Assembly: GCA_039636775.1 (NCBI GenBank)
Contig: CP143429.1
Coordinates: forward strand, 3,806,956-3,870,955
Reading direction: 5' to 3'
Source: Micrococcaceae bacterium Sec5.8
GTDB lineage: Bacteria > Actinomycetota > Actinomycetes > Actinomycetales > Micrococcaceae
Length of the DNA: 64,000 bases
Of this stretch, positions 25,626 to 34,005 are shown one piece after another (within the stretch, counting starts at the first letter, position 1; the number at the start of each line of letters is the position of its first letter). A program made the translations under genes and the position numbers. The notes under the pieces were generated by a model. The model had not been told where the DNA came from. It did not search any database and saw only the letters and a list, made by a program, of their open reading frames with translations.

Positions 25626-27155
25626 TCAGGGTAGTCCGGGAGGATGACGGCTCGGGTCTCGCACTGCGGGAGAATAATACGTCAGGGCGCCCGGCAGCAC
25701 CGAAAACTCGACGCTTCGCACCCCGGGCATGACCTCCCCGTCCACCGCCAACACCATGGTGGTGTCCCCGGGCTCCACCCGGATGGTGCTGGATTCGCTG
25801 AGATGGGTGATCCGCGACGTCGCGACCGTGCCGGTAAGCACCGACCACAGCAACCGGAGCCGGGCAAAGGATTCATCCGCGGTGATCATGCGCAGGTCCA
25901 GGACGCCGTCGTCCAGCACCGGCCGGATAAGCGGGGCATGGTCGCGCGGGAAGTACCGCCCACGGCCGACGTACAGGATCCAGAGTTTGTGCCGCACCCC
26001 GTCAACGATCAGCGTGGTGGGCCGCTCCGCGGCGAACGTCCGGAACATCGCAATCACCCCGGCCAGAGGTTTGCCGAGCGCTGGCTGGAGCATCTCGCGC
26101 CGCCGGACCAGGTTGGGGTACAGCCCGATGCTCGCCGTGTTGAGCATGGTCAGGCGCACAAGTTCGGGGCGGTCAGGGAGCCCGCGCTCCACCGCCACCG
26201 ATCCCAGGTCAGCCCGTGCCGCTTCCCCGCCGGTAGCAGCCGCGACGGCCGCCGCCAGGGTGGGGGTCCCCGCATCCCGGGCGAAGTGGTTCAGCGTTCC
26301 GCCCGGAAGAACCAGGAGGGGCAGCGAATGCCCGACGGCGACAGCGGCCGCCGTTCCCACTGTTCCATCGCCGCCCCAGACACCAAGGGCCGCGACCTCA
26401 GGCCGCAGCGCGACGCGGGCAATCTCCGCGATAAGGTCCTCGCCCTGGGCGACCTCCCGTATATGCGCTTTGGGGAATATTTGTTGGAGAGCTGCTGCCG
26501 TCTCCTGCGAGTAGGAGCCGCCGAGCGTGTTGACCGCTATGCCCAGGCCTGCACCTTCCGGCAGCTCGGCGGCCTTCACGGCGGTCCGCCGTGTCGGTGG
26601 GAAGGGTGGCCGGACGGGCCACCAGGATCGCGTGATGAGGGCCGACCCTGCGCCGATCGCCGATCCGAAGAACACGTCCGAGGGCCAGTGGGCACCGGTA
26701 TGGACACGGGAGTAGGCAACGCCCGCCGCCACCGGCGCGAGGGCCGCTCCGAGGATGGGCCGGAGAAGGCCGACGCCGAGGGCGAACGCCACGGCCGAGG
26801 CCGAGTGGCCCGAGGGCATCGAGGAACTGGTGGGCTGCGGGTGGACAAACCGGTAGGACGGAAGGTGTTCCGGGAGCGGCCGTGTCCGCGGCAACAATGT
26901 CTTGAAGACCAGGTTCGTGACCCCGGAGGCCACCGCCTGCGCCAACACCCCGTGCAGGGCGGCACGCCGGGTCCGTCCCGGAAAGAGGCCCATCACAGCG
27001 GCGACGCCGAACCAGAGCTTGCCCTGGTTGGCCGCGGCGGAGAGACGCCGGAAAAAGGTGTCATGGTCTCCGCCGGGGAGGCCGGAAACGCCACGCACGA
27101 TCTTCCGGTCGAATGCCCCAAGCCGTCCCCTGACTTTCCGCAGCAAGCTTCGCAT
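25626..27155 (-). CDS. PAP2 phosphatase fused to diacylglycerol-kinase-type lipid kinase
   Basis: 509 residues in two parts. Residues ~30-180 form a membrane PAP2 phosphatase with KTLLPRTRP, PSGHSASA and SRVHTGAHWPSD, the three catalytic blocks. From ~200 the protein is a DAGK-like kinase with GVWGGDGTVGTAA and GGTLNHFARD. Fused proteins of this kind occur in actinobacteria and may dephosphorylate one lipid and phosphorylate another, or act on isoprenoid or phosphatidic lipids. Direction and substrate are not readable. Confidence 0.85.
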   Translation of the reverse strand: MRSLLRKVRGRLGAFDRKIVRGVSGLPGGDHDTFFRRLSAAANQGKLWFGVAAVMGLFPGRTRRAALHGVLAQAVASGVTNLVFKTLLPRTRPLPEHLPSYRFVHPQPTSSSMPSGHSASAVAFALGVGLLRPILGAALAPVAAGVAYSRVHTGAHWPSDVFFGSAIGAGSALITRSWWPVRPPFPPTRRTAVKAAELPEGAGLGIAVNTLGGSYSQETAAALQQIFPKAHIREVAQGEDLIAEIARVALRPEVAALGVWGGDGTVGTAAAVAVGHSLPLLVLPGGTLNHFARDAGTPTLAAAVAAATGGEAARADLGSVAVERGLPDRPELVRLTMLNTASIGLYPNLVRRREMLQPALGKPLAGVIAMFRTFAAERPTTLIVDGVRHKLWILYVGRGRYFPRDHAPLIRPVLDDGVLDLRMITADESFARLRLLWSVLTGTVATSRITHLSESSTIRVEPGDTTMVLAVDGEVMPGVRSVEFSVLPGALTYYSPAVRDPSRHPPGLP

Positions 27156-27183
27156 CCGACCACCCTACTGCCGGAGCAGGGTC

Positions 27184-28371
27184 TTAGCCCGTGCGCAAGG
27201 GCCTCGCGGCGCCGGCGAGCAGGAGTGCACCGACGATTGGAAGGACAATGGCCAGCAGGGCCAGCCGGATGCCCATCAGGTCCCCGAGGTAGCCGAGCAG
27301 CGGGGGGCCGGCCAGGAACGCGAGATACCCAATGGTGGAGACAACCGAGACCCGGGCGGCTGCGTGCGCTGGATCATCGGCAGCGGCGGACATGCCCATC
27401 GGGAACGCAAGGGCAGCCCCTGCCCCCCACAGCACCGCCCCGGCGGTAGCCAGCCAAAAGTCTCCGGCCAGGACGAACAGGCCCAGGCCCGCGGCGGCGG
27501 CGGCCATGCTCGCCCGAAGCACGGGCACCCGGCCGTAGGCGTCGATAGCCCGGCCGCCGAAGAAGCGCACCGCGGTCATTGCCAGCACGAAGACGGCGAA
27601 GAGCAGCGCGCCGGCGGACTCGCTGGCGTCCAGCCCGTCCACGGCAGCCTTTGCGATCCAGTCGTTTCCCGCCCCTTCGGTGAGCGTCGCGCCCAGCACC
27701 ACCACGCCGATCAGCAGCGTCCGTCCATCCCGCCAGGCCGACGCGGCAGTCGCTTTCCTGGTTTCCCCCGCCCCCGGGCCGGGCTCCGGCAGGTGTGGCA
27801 GGAAGTAGCGGGGCGCAACCAGAGTCAACGCGGCGACGACGACGGCGATGACCAGCAGGTGCGCGGGAAGCCCGACGCCCAGGCCCGCAAGGCCGGCGCC
27901 GATCAGGGCACCGAGAAAGGCGCCGCCGCTGAAGGCCGCGTGGAACTGCGGCATGATGGTGCGCCCAAGCTGGTGCTCGACGTCGGCGCCTTCGATGTTC
28001 TGGGATACGTCCCAGAGCCCGATGCCCATGCCAAAGAAGAACAACGCGGCCGCAGTTCCCGGAACGGACCCGCCCAGCAGCGCCAATGCCACGCCGCCAC
28101 CGGCCAGGGCCACCAGAAGACCGGCGGCGCGCACAGCGCTGGCCGTGCCGATCCGGCCGACAACGCGGCCGGCCGTGGGCAGGGCAATCAGTGAACCTGC
28201 CGCCACGCACAGCAGCAGGGTGCCCATCTGTCCGGAGGAAATGCCCAGTATCTCGGTCACGGCCGGGATGCGGGCGGCCCAACTGGCGAACACGAGACCG
28301 TTGATTCCGAAAATGAGGAAGGTCGCGGCGGTTGCGGCCTTCAGTTGCGGATGGGTTGCCGTCTTCGTCAT
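27184..28371 (-). CDS. Major facilitator superfamily transporter
   Basis: 395 residues with twelve predicted helices. FGINGLVFASWAARIP near the N-terminus and GRVVGRIGTA in the loop after helix 2 are typical of the actinobacterial MFS sugar/fosmidomycin-like branch. Substrate unknown. It lies 28 bases upstream of the PAP2-kinase gene on the same strand, so these may be co-transcribed. Confidence 0.82.
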   Translation of the reverse strand: MTKTATHPQLKAATAATFLIFGINGLVFASWAARIPAVTEILGISSGQMGTLLLCVAAGSLIALPTAGRVVGRIGTASAVRAAGLLVALAGGGVALALLGGSVPGTAAALFFFGMGIGLWDVSQNIEGADVEHQLGRTIMPQFHAAFSGGAFLGALIGAGLAGLGVGLPAHLLVIAVVVAALTLVAPRYFLPHLPEPGPGAGETRKATAASAWRDGRTLLIGVVVLGATLTEGAGNDWIAKAAVDGLDASESAGALLFAVFVLAMTAVRFFGGRAIDAYGRVPVLRASMAAAAAGLGLFVLAGDFWLATAGAVLWGAGAALAFPMGMSAAADDPAHAAARVSVVSTIGYLAFLAGPPLLGYLGDLMGIRLALLAIVLPIVGALLLAGAARPLRTG

Positions 28372-28470
28372 ACGATCACTACTTCCACCGGGTGTTGGGT
28401 GAGCTGGTCAAGTTCTTCGGCACAGGGCTGCCCGCATCCAATGGTAAGTACACACAGCTCCATCCCGACG

Positions 28471-28522
28471 CTCCCGCAGATCCGGCAACCAGACCGACAA
28501 CCCTCCCGCACATCCGGCAACC
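28471..28522. repeat. Direct repeat upstream of the MFS gene
   Basis: CTCCCGCAGATCCGGCAACC (28471-28490) and CTCCCGCACATCCGGCAACC (28503-28522) differ by one base and start 32 bases apart. They lie between the dehydrogenase stop and the MFS start. No gene or further structure was found in this 214-base gap. Confidence 0.6.
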
Positions 28523-28585
28523 CACCCTTCGCGCCATTTGCGGGTTCGTCGGGTGGAACGCGCACGACCTGAGGGAGCGTCGTGA

Positions 28586-31411
28586 TCAGCGGGTGAGTTC
28601 CTCCAGCACCTCGAGCACGTGGCGGTACTGGGCGCCCGTGGCCCGGGTCATGCCCAGTTCGCAGGTCCGGTTGCACGACACATGCGCGGCGGCGCCCATG
28701 TCGGCGACCTCCGCTGCCTGCTTCGCGGTTGCCGAGGCGGTCAGTTCGGGGTGCAACATGCCCCGGTCGCCGGCGAATGCACAGCAACCCCAGTTTTCCG
28801 GAATTTCCACCCGCTCGGCCACGGCACCGGCCACGGCACCGAGGGCCTCGTTGAGGCCCATCCGGGTGGAAGAGCAGGTGGGGTGGAGCGCCAGGGACTC
28901 CAGCTTTCGGTGGTCAGAGAGCCGGGGCAGGATGTGTTCCGCGGCGAAGTCCACGGCGTCCACCATGCGCAGGGCACGCTGCCCGGCCGCGGGCAGCTCC
29001 GATTCCACGGCCTGGCGCAGGCCCTCAGTGCAGGAAGAAGCGTCACATACGATCGGTAACTCGCCATCCCGCGTTGCCTCCCGCAGGGCGGCCAGGGTTT
29101 TCTCCCGCATCGTTGTTTGGCCCGCGGCCATGCCCTTGGAGGACCAGGGCGTACCGCAGCACAGGCCGTCAATACCGGCCGGCACGAGGAGGGTGAGCCC
29201 GGCCCTGGCACAGAGCTGTTCGAAGCTGTACTGAACGCCGCGTTCCTCTGCGTTCGGCTCTGCTCCTGCAGGGCCGAACATGGTGCCGACACACGCCGGG
29301 AAATAGACGGCATCAACGTCTCCTGCCGGTGCGGGACGCTTCCGCACCGACCCGCCGCCGGGCAGCTCGGCGGAATACAGCGGCACGGTATCCGCTCCCA
29401 GCACTGCCCGTGCTGCCTTGTTGGGCGGTGCGATGGCGGCGGCAGGGAGCTTGTGGACCACCGTCAGCGCCAGGGACGCGCCACGGGTGACGCCTTCCCA
29501 GTGCCTGGCGGCGGCGTTCCAGGCGCCGTTGGCGAGCGGTCCGGCGCCGGCCGTCCGCAGGCTCTTGACGAGCGACCCGGTGTTGATGTCCACCGGGCAG
29601 GCGGTCTGGCACATGCCGTCGACGGCACAGGTGTCCACGGACTCGTACCCGTAGTCCTTCTCCAGCTCCTTGACCAGCGCTGTATCTCCGGCCAGCCGGG
29701 CGGATTCGATGGCGCGCAGCGTGACGATGCGCTGCCGCGGAGTGAGGGTGATGTCTTTGCTCGGGCACACGGGCTCGCAGTAACCGCAGGAGACGCAGCG
29801 GTCCACTTCCGCCGCGACGGGCGGGACCGTCTTAATGTGCCGCAGGTGGGCCAGCGGGTCTTCATCCATCAGCACGCCCGGGTTGAGCATCGCTGCGGGG
29901 TCGAAGAGCTGCTTGATGGTGCGCATGACGTCGTAGAGCTCATCGCCGTATTGCCGTCGAACGTAGGGGGCCATAACACGCCCGGTGCCGTGCTCTGCCT
30001 TCAGCGACCCGCCCTCCGCCAGGACCAGGTCCACCATGTCCTCGGTGAAGGCGCTGTAGCGGTCCAGTTCGGCCGTGGTGGCGAAGCCGTCAGTGAGCAT
30101 GAAGTGGACGTTGCCGTCTTTGGCGTGGCCGAAGATCACGCTGTTGCTGTAGCTGTATTTGTCGAAGAGCCGGATCAGTTCCCGGCAGGTGCGTCCCAGC
30201 ACCGGGACGGGGACCACGATGTCTTCCAGCAGCGCAGTGGTGCCCCGGGGGCGCGCTCCGGCGACCGAGGCGTAAAGGCCCTTGCGCAGCTGCCACAGCT
30301 GGCCGCGTTCGCGTGAGTCGCCGGTGAACCGGGCCGGGGCGGACAGCCCGAGGCCAGGGAGGACGCCCTCGCCACGGTGCCGGAGTTCTGCCAGTTGGGC
30401 CGCGCTGCCGGCAGAGTACTCCACGAGCAGCGCAGCGTGGTCGGACACTGCCAGGTCCCGCACAACGGAAGGTGTGCCCTTGAGCGTCTGGCCCACCTTG
30501 AGGGACAGTGCATCCATCAGCTCCACCGTGGCTGCGCCCGTCTCGACGAGCGCGGGCAGCGCTGAGTTCGCGGCCTCGAGATCCGGGAACACCAGCAGGG
30601 CCGCCGCGGCGTGCGGGAGCCGCGGGATGGTGCGGAACACCGCCTCCGCCACGAACCCGAGGGTGCCTTCGCTGCCGACGATCAGGTGGGCCATGATGTC
30701 CACCGGGCGCTGGAAGTCCAGCAGGGAGTTCAGCCCGTAGCCCATGGTGTTCTTCATGGAGAACTGCTGCCGGATCCGGCGTACGGAGTCGGCGTTGTTC
30801 CGGACACGGTCCGCCAGCCGGGCCAGCCCTGCGTAGAGGTCCGGCTCGAGGGCGCGGAGTTTCCGGTCGGCGTCGGGCGCCCCGGTATCGATCACCGTGC
30901 CGGAGGGCAGCACCACGGTCAGGGATTCCAGGGTGCGGTAGGTGTTGTCGACAGTGCCGCAGTTCATGCCGGAGGAGTTGTTGGCAACGACGCCGCCGAT
31001 TGTGCACGCCGCCTCGCTGGCCGGATCGGGGCCGAATTTCCGGCCGTAGCGGGCAAGTCTGGCGTTGAGCGCCCGCACGGTGACGCCGGGCTCGACGCGC
31101 ACCCGCGCGCCGTCGTCGAGCACGTCAATATTCCGAAAGTTCCGGCGGACATCCACCAGCACGCCGTCGGTGACGGCCTGACCGCTGAGGCTTGTTCCGC
31201 CGGAACGGAAGGTCAGCGGCACGCCCTGGGCGGCGCTGGCGCGCAGTAACCCGCCGACCTCGGCAGCGTTCCCGGCCGTGACGACTGCCTGCGGTATGAG
31301 CAGGAAGTGCGAGGCGTCATGGGCGTTGGCGTGCAGGTCGATCGCCCGGGTCTTCACCTGGGCGGGATCCTGCACTGCCGAGCGGAGCCCCGCCAGGTCC
31401 AGGGGCGCCAT
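28586..31411 (-). CDS. FAD/4Fe-4S D-lactate dehydrogenase-type oxidoreductase
   Basis: 941 residues joining two modules. The N-terminal half is an FAD-linked oxidase (PCMH fold): LTFRSGGTSLSGQAVTDGVL, C-terminal FAD domain to ~530. Then two 4Fe-4S motifs (CVSCGYCEPVCP; CAVDGMCQTACP) and CCG cysteine domains (GLCCGTPWSSKGM; NWGCCAFAGDRG). This equals a GlcD-GlcF fusion, a membrane-associated Dld-II-like enzyme oxidising D-lactate (or a related 2-hydroxyacid) to pyruvate. Its ATG overlaps the permease stop (TGATG), so they are coupled. Confidence 0.87.
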   Translation of the reverse strand: MAPLDLAGLRSAVQDPAQVKTRAIDLHANAHDASHFLLIPQAVVTAGNAAEVGGLLRASAAQGVPLTFRSGGTSLSGQAVTDGVLVDVRRNFRNIDVLDDGARVRVEPGVTVRALNARLARYGRKFGPDPASEAACTIGGVVANNSSGMNCGTVDNTYRTLESLTVVLPSGTVIDTGAPDADRKLRALEPDLYAGLARLADRVRNNADSVRRIRQQFSMKNTMGYGLNSLLDFQRPVDIMAHLIVGSEGTLGFVAEAVFRTIPRLPHAAAALLVFPDLEAANSALPALVETGAATVELMDALSLKVGQTLKGTPSVVRDLAVSDHAALLVEYSAGSAAQLAELRHRGEGVLPGLGLSAPARFTGDSRERGQLWQLRKGLYASVAGARPRGTTALLEDIVVPVPVLGRTCRELIRLFDKYSYSNSVIFGHAKDGNVHFMLTDGFATTAELDRYSAFTEDMVDLVLAEGGSLKAEHGTGRVMAPYVRRQYGDELYDVMRTIKQLFDPAAMLNPGVLMDEDPLAHLRHIKTVPPVAAEVDRCVSCGYCEPVCPSKDITLTPRQRIVTLRAIESARLAGDTALVKELEKDYGYESVDTCAVDGMCQTACPVDINTGSLVKSLRTAGAGPLANGAWNAAARHWEGVTRGASLALTVVHKLPAAAIAPPNKAARAVLGADTVPLYSAELPGGGSVRKRPAPAGDVDAVYFPACVGTMFGPAGAEPNAEERGVQYSFEQLCARAGLTLLVPAGIDGLCCGTPWSSKGMAAGQTTMREKTLAALREATRDGELPIVCDASSCTEGLRQAVESELPAAGQRALRMVDAVDFAAEHILPRLSDHRKLESLALHPTCSSTRMGLNEALGAVAGAVAERVEIPENWGCCAFAGDRGMLHPELTASATAKQAAEVADMGAAAHVSCNRTCELGMTRATGAQYRHVLEVLEELTR

Positions 31412-33144
31412 CAGGGGACCATCCAGCCGAGGACGGGGGTGGACTGCAGGAAGATCAGCACGGTGATGAGCGCCAGCAGGCCCAGGCTCCAGCCGATCAG
31501 TTTGCGGAACAGGGTCCCCTCGGCGCCGTCAAGGCCCACGGCCGCAGCGGCGACGGCCAGGTTCTGCAGTGACAGCATCTTCCCCATCACCCCGGCGGAG
31601 GAGTTGGACGCGGCCATCAGCACCGGCGACAGGCCGGTCTGCGCCGCGGCAGTGGCCTGCAGCTGGCCGAACAGGGAGTTGGAGGACGTGTCGGAGCCGG
31701 TGAGGGCAACGCCGATCCATCCGATCAGCGGGGAGAGGATGGCGAAGAAGCTGCCTGCGGAAGCCAGCGCGAAGCCCAGGCTGGTGGTCTGGCCGGACAG
31801 GTTCATCACGAAGGACAGGCCAAGGACGGCGGTGACGGTGACAATGGTCCAGCGCAGCTGGACAACGGTGTCCCGGTAGATCCGCAGGGCCTGTGCGGCC
31901 GAAATCTTGTAGATCGCCAGGGTGATCAACCCGGAAAACAGCAGCAGGGTGCCCGTCGCCTTGAGGTGGTCGAGCTTGAACTTGGTGGCCGCAACCGGCT
32001 TGCCGGCCGAATCGGTGATGTCCAGACCGGGCCAGGCGAAGCTCACGCTGCCGACCTGTCCGAGCCAGGTCTTGACGAACGGAATCTGGGCCACCGAGAA
32101 CACCGCGATGATGATCAGGTAGGGGGCGATTGCCATCCAGATCTGCCGGGGTTCGGGCCGGGAATTATCCGTCGGCACCGTGGTGCCTGCCGCGGTGCCG
32201 ACCGAATGACGGGCAGCGGTCCCGGCGACGGCGGATCGGCCGCTACGGGAGGCGCTGCCGGCCGTCAGGGCGACGGGGGCGGCCGCGGCGTCCTCAGCGC
32301 CTTCAACGGCGCCTTCCATCCCGATAATTTCCTTCGGCTGCCAGTACTTGAGCATCAGCAATACGGCGGCGACTGTCACGACGGCGGCGACGACGTCGGT
32401 CAGTTCCACGGCGAAGAAGTTGGACGTCACAAACTGGGCCACGCCGAAGGTGGCGCCGGCCACGAGGGCCACGGGCCAGGTCTGCCTCAGGCCGCGGCGG
32501 CCGTCGACGATGAAAACCAGCAGAAGCGGAACGATCAACGCGATGAACGGCGTCTGGCGGCCGGCCATGGAGGACAGGTCATGCAGCGGCAGGCCGGTGA
32601 CGCCGTTCAGGGCGATGATGGGCGCCGCCATGGCGCCGAAGGCTACGGGCGCGGTGTTGGCCAGCAGCGAGACCACGGCGGATTTCAGCGGTTTCATGCC
32701 TGCGGCCATCAGCATGGCCGCAGAGATGGCCACCGGCGCGCCGAAGCCTGCCAGGGATTCCAGCAGGGCACCGAAGCAGAAGGCAATGAGGATGGACAGG
32801 ATTCTCAGGTCATTTGAAATGGAGCGGATGGTCCGTCCCAGCACTTCGAACCAGGGGGTGGCCACGGTGAGCCGGTAGATCCACAGCGCGTTGACCAGGA
32901 TCCACAGAATGGGGAACAGGCCGTAGAAGATTCCGGCTGCGGTGGCGCTCAGGGCCTGGTTCACCGGCATCTGCCATCCCACGACGGCCAGCACCAGGGA
33001 AAGCGCCAGGCTGGCCAGTGCGGCCTTGGGGGCTTTGACCTTGAAAACGCCCAGCAGGACGAAGAGCAGAAGCAGAGGAAGCGCCGCGCAGAGCGCTGAA
33101 ATCACAAGGGACCCTGCGATGGGGTCGAGGATCTGCTGAAACAT
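31411..33144 (-). CDS. lctP: Lactate permease
   Basis: 577 residues from the ATG at 33144 (upstream in-frame codons run into the operator region). Typical L-lactate permease family sequence: MFQQILDPIAGSLVISALCA, FGALLESLAGFGAPVAISAA and ATSLGFALASAG. About a dozen or more membrane helices; imports lactate, glycolate or related 2-hydroxyacids with protons. A polar loop around residue 330 carries repeated Ala/Thr/Ser. Leads the operon with the dehydrogenase; divergent from the GntR regulator. Confidence 0.9.
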   Translation of the reverse strand: MFQQILDPIAGSLVISALCAALPLLLLFVLLGVFKVKAPKAALASLALSLVLAVVGWQMPVNQALSATAAGIFYGLFPILWILVNALWIYRLTVATPWFEVLGRTIRSISNDLRILSILIAFCFGALLESLAGFGAPVAISAAMLMAAGMKPLKSAVVSLLANTAPVAFGAMAAPIIALNGVTGLPLHDLSSMAGRQTPFIALIVPLLLVFIVDGRRGLRQTWPVALVAGATFGVAQFVTSNFFAVELTDVVAAVVTVAAVLLMLKYWQPKEIIGMEGAVEGAEDAAAAPVALTAGSASRSGRSAVAGTAARHSVGTAAGTTVPTDNSRPEPRQIWMAIAPYLIIIAVFSVAQIPFVKTWLGQVGSVSFAWPGLDITDSAGKPVAATKFKLDHLKATGTLLLFSGLITLAIYKISAAQALRIYRDTVVQLRWTIVTVTAVLGLSFVMNLSGQTTSLGFALASAGSFFAILSPLIGWIGVALTGSDTSSNSLFGQLQATAAAQTGLSPVLMAASNSSAGVMGKMLSLQNLAVAAAAVGLDGAEGTLFRKLIGWSLGLLALITVLIFLQSTPVLGWMVP

Positions 33145-33191
33145 GAGTCTCCAGATTGTGTTAGGCGTCACAACTCCGTGGCGCCCTTTGA

Positions 33192-33202
33192 TTGTCTTAC
33201 AA
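33192..33202. promoter_or_regulatory. LldR-type operator upstream of lctP
   Basis: TTGTCTTACAA is a palindrome fully matching TNGTNNNACNA, the site reported for the Corynebacterium LldR regulator of lactate genes. It lies 48 bases upstream of the lctP start, at the divergent promoter of the local FCD-type GntR regulator. A second TTGTCTT is at 33230-33236. Confidence 0.65.
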
Positions 33203-33258
33203 GTACACATGAACGTCAAGAGATGTTTGTTGTCTTGTCTGGCAGGATTGGGAGTACT

Positions 33259-33273
33259 TCAAGAAACTCTTGA
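33259..33273. promoter_or_regulatory. Palindrome upstream of the GntR regulator
   Basis: TCAAGAAACTCTTGA has 6-bp arms around AAC and ends 15 bases before the regulator start. It is a plausible autoregulatory operator, or may overlap the promoter. Confidence 0.4.
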
Positions 33274-33288
33274 CGGGAAGGAGCCCCG

Positions 33289-33981
33289 GTGGCCGGGCGA
33301 ATTACGGCAGTCTCGATCGTGGATGCGGTGGCCTCGGACCTGCGGAGCCGGATCTTTTCCGGGGAGCTGGGGTCCGGGGACGCCTTGACGGAGTCTGAGG
33401 TCGCTTCTTCCTACGACGTCGCCAGGCCGACCGCGAAAGCTTCGATCGAGAAGCTGGTCGCCGAGGGTCTGTTGGACCGGGGTACCCACAAGACCGCCCG
33501 GGTGGTCGAGCTCGGCCCCGACTCCGTACGGGACATCTATCTCGCCCGCGCCTATCTGGAAAGCGAGGTGCTCCGCCGCCTCGCACGCACGGGGGACGTG
33601 CCGGCAGCGGCGGTGCAAGCCAACCGTGACATCGCGGCCGTGCAGACCGGCGCTCCGATCGACGTCGTCGAACCGGACATGCGGTTCCACACCAGCCTGA
33701 TTGACGCCGTCGGCAATGAACGCATCAGCCGGATGTACCGCTCGCTGGTGGGAGAGGTGCGGTTGTGCATGGTCCGGGTCCAGTCCCTGCATCTGCTGGA
33801 CACCGCTTTGATCCAGGCAGAACACCAGAAAATCCTCGAGCTGATCGAGTCAGGCGAGGGCGACGCCGCCGCCGTGCTGCTCGACGAGCACCTGGGGCGC
33901 GCCCGGGAACGGCTGGTCGCGGCCATGGGTGGAACCCCCGGGCCGGAGGCCGAGCAAAGCTCCGGACTGCTGCCGCAGTAA
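33289..33981 (+). CDS. GntR-family regulator with FCD domain (lactate-type, LldR-like)
   Basis: 230 residues, GTG start with GGGAAGGAG ahead. N-terminal winged-helix HTH (residues ~10-70: LTESEVASSYDVARPTAKAS), then an all-helical FCD domain with FHTSLIDAVGNE and the EHQKILELI metal/effector-binding histidines. FCD GntR proteins such as LldR bind lactate-type ligands. Divergent from lctP and separated by the LldR-type operator. Regulation of the lctP-dehydrogenase operon is an inference from place and motif. Confidence 0.85.
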   Translation: MAGRITAVSIVDAVASDLRSRIFSGELGSGDALTESEVASSYDVARPTAKASIEKLVAEGLLDRGTHKTARVVELGPDSVRDIYLARAYLESEVLRRLARTGDVPAAAVQANRDIAAVQTGAPIDVVEPDMRFHTSLIDAVGNERISRMYRSLVGEVRLCMVRVQSLHLLDTALIQAEHQKILELIESGEGDAAAVLLDEHLGRARERLVAAMGGTPGPEAEQSSGLLPQ

Positions 33982-34005
33982 CCCCACCAGCAGTTAGCTG
34001 TTCTG

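Noticed and set aside
25644-27449. Long plus-strand open frame (about 600 codons) opposite the PAP2-kinase gene
   Set aside because: Antisense to a protein with clear catalytic motifs; composition (His/Arg/Gly-rich) is typical of shadow frames in high-G+C DNA.
29117-30316. About 400-codon frame opposite the dehydrogenase
   Set aside because: Antisense to FAD and Fe-S motifs; no similarity.
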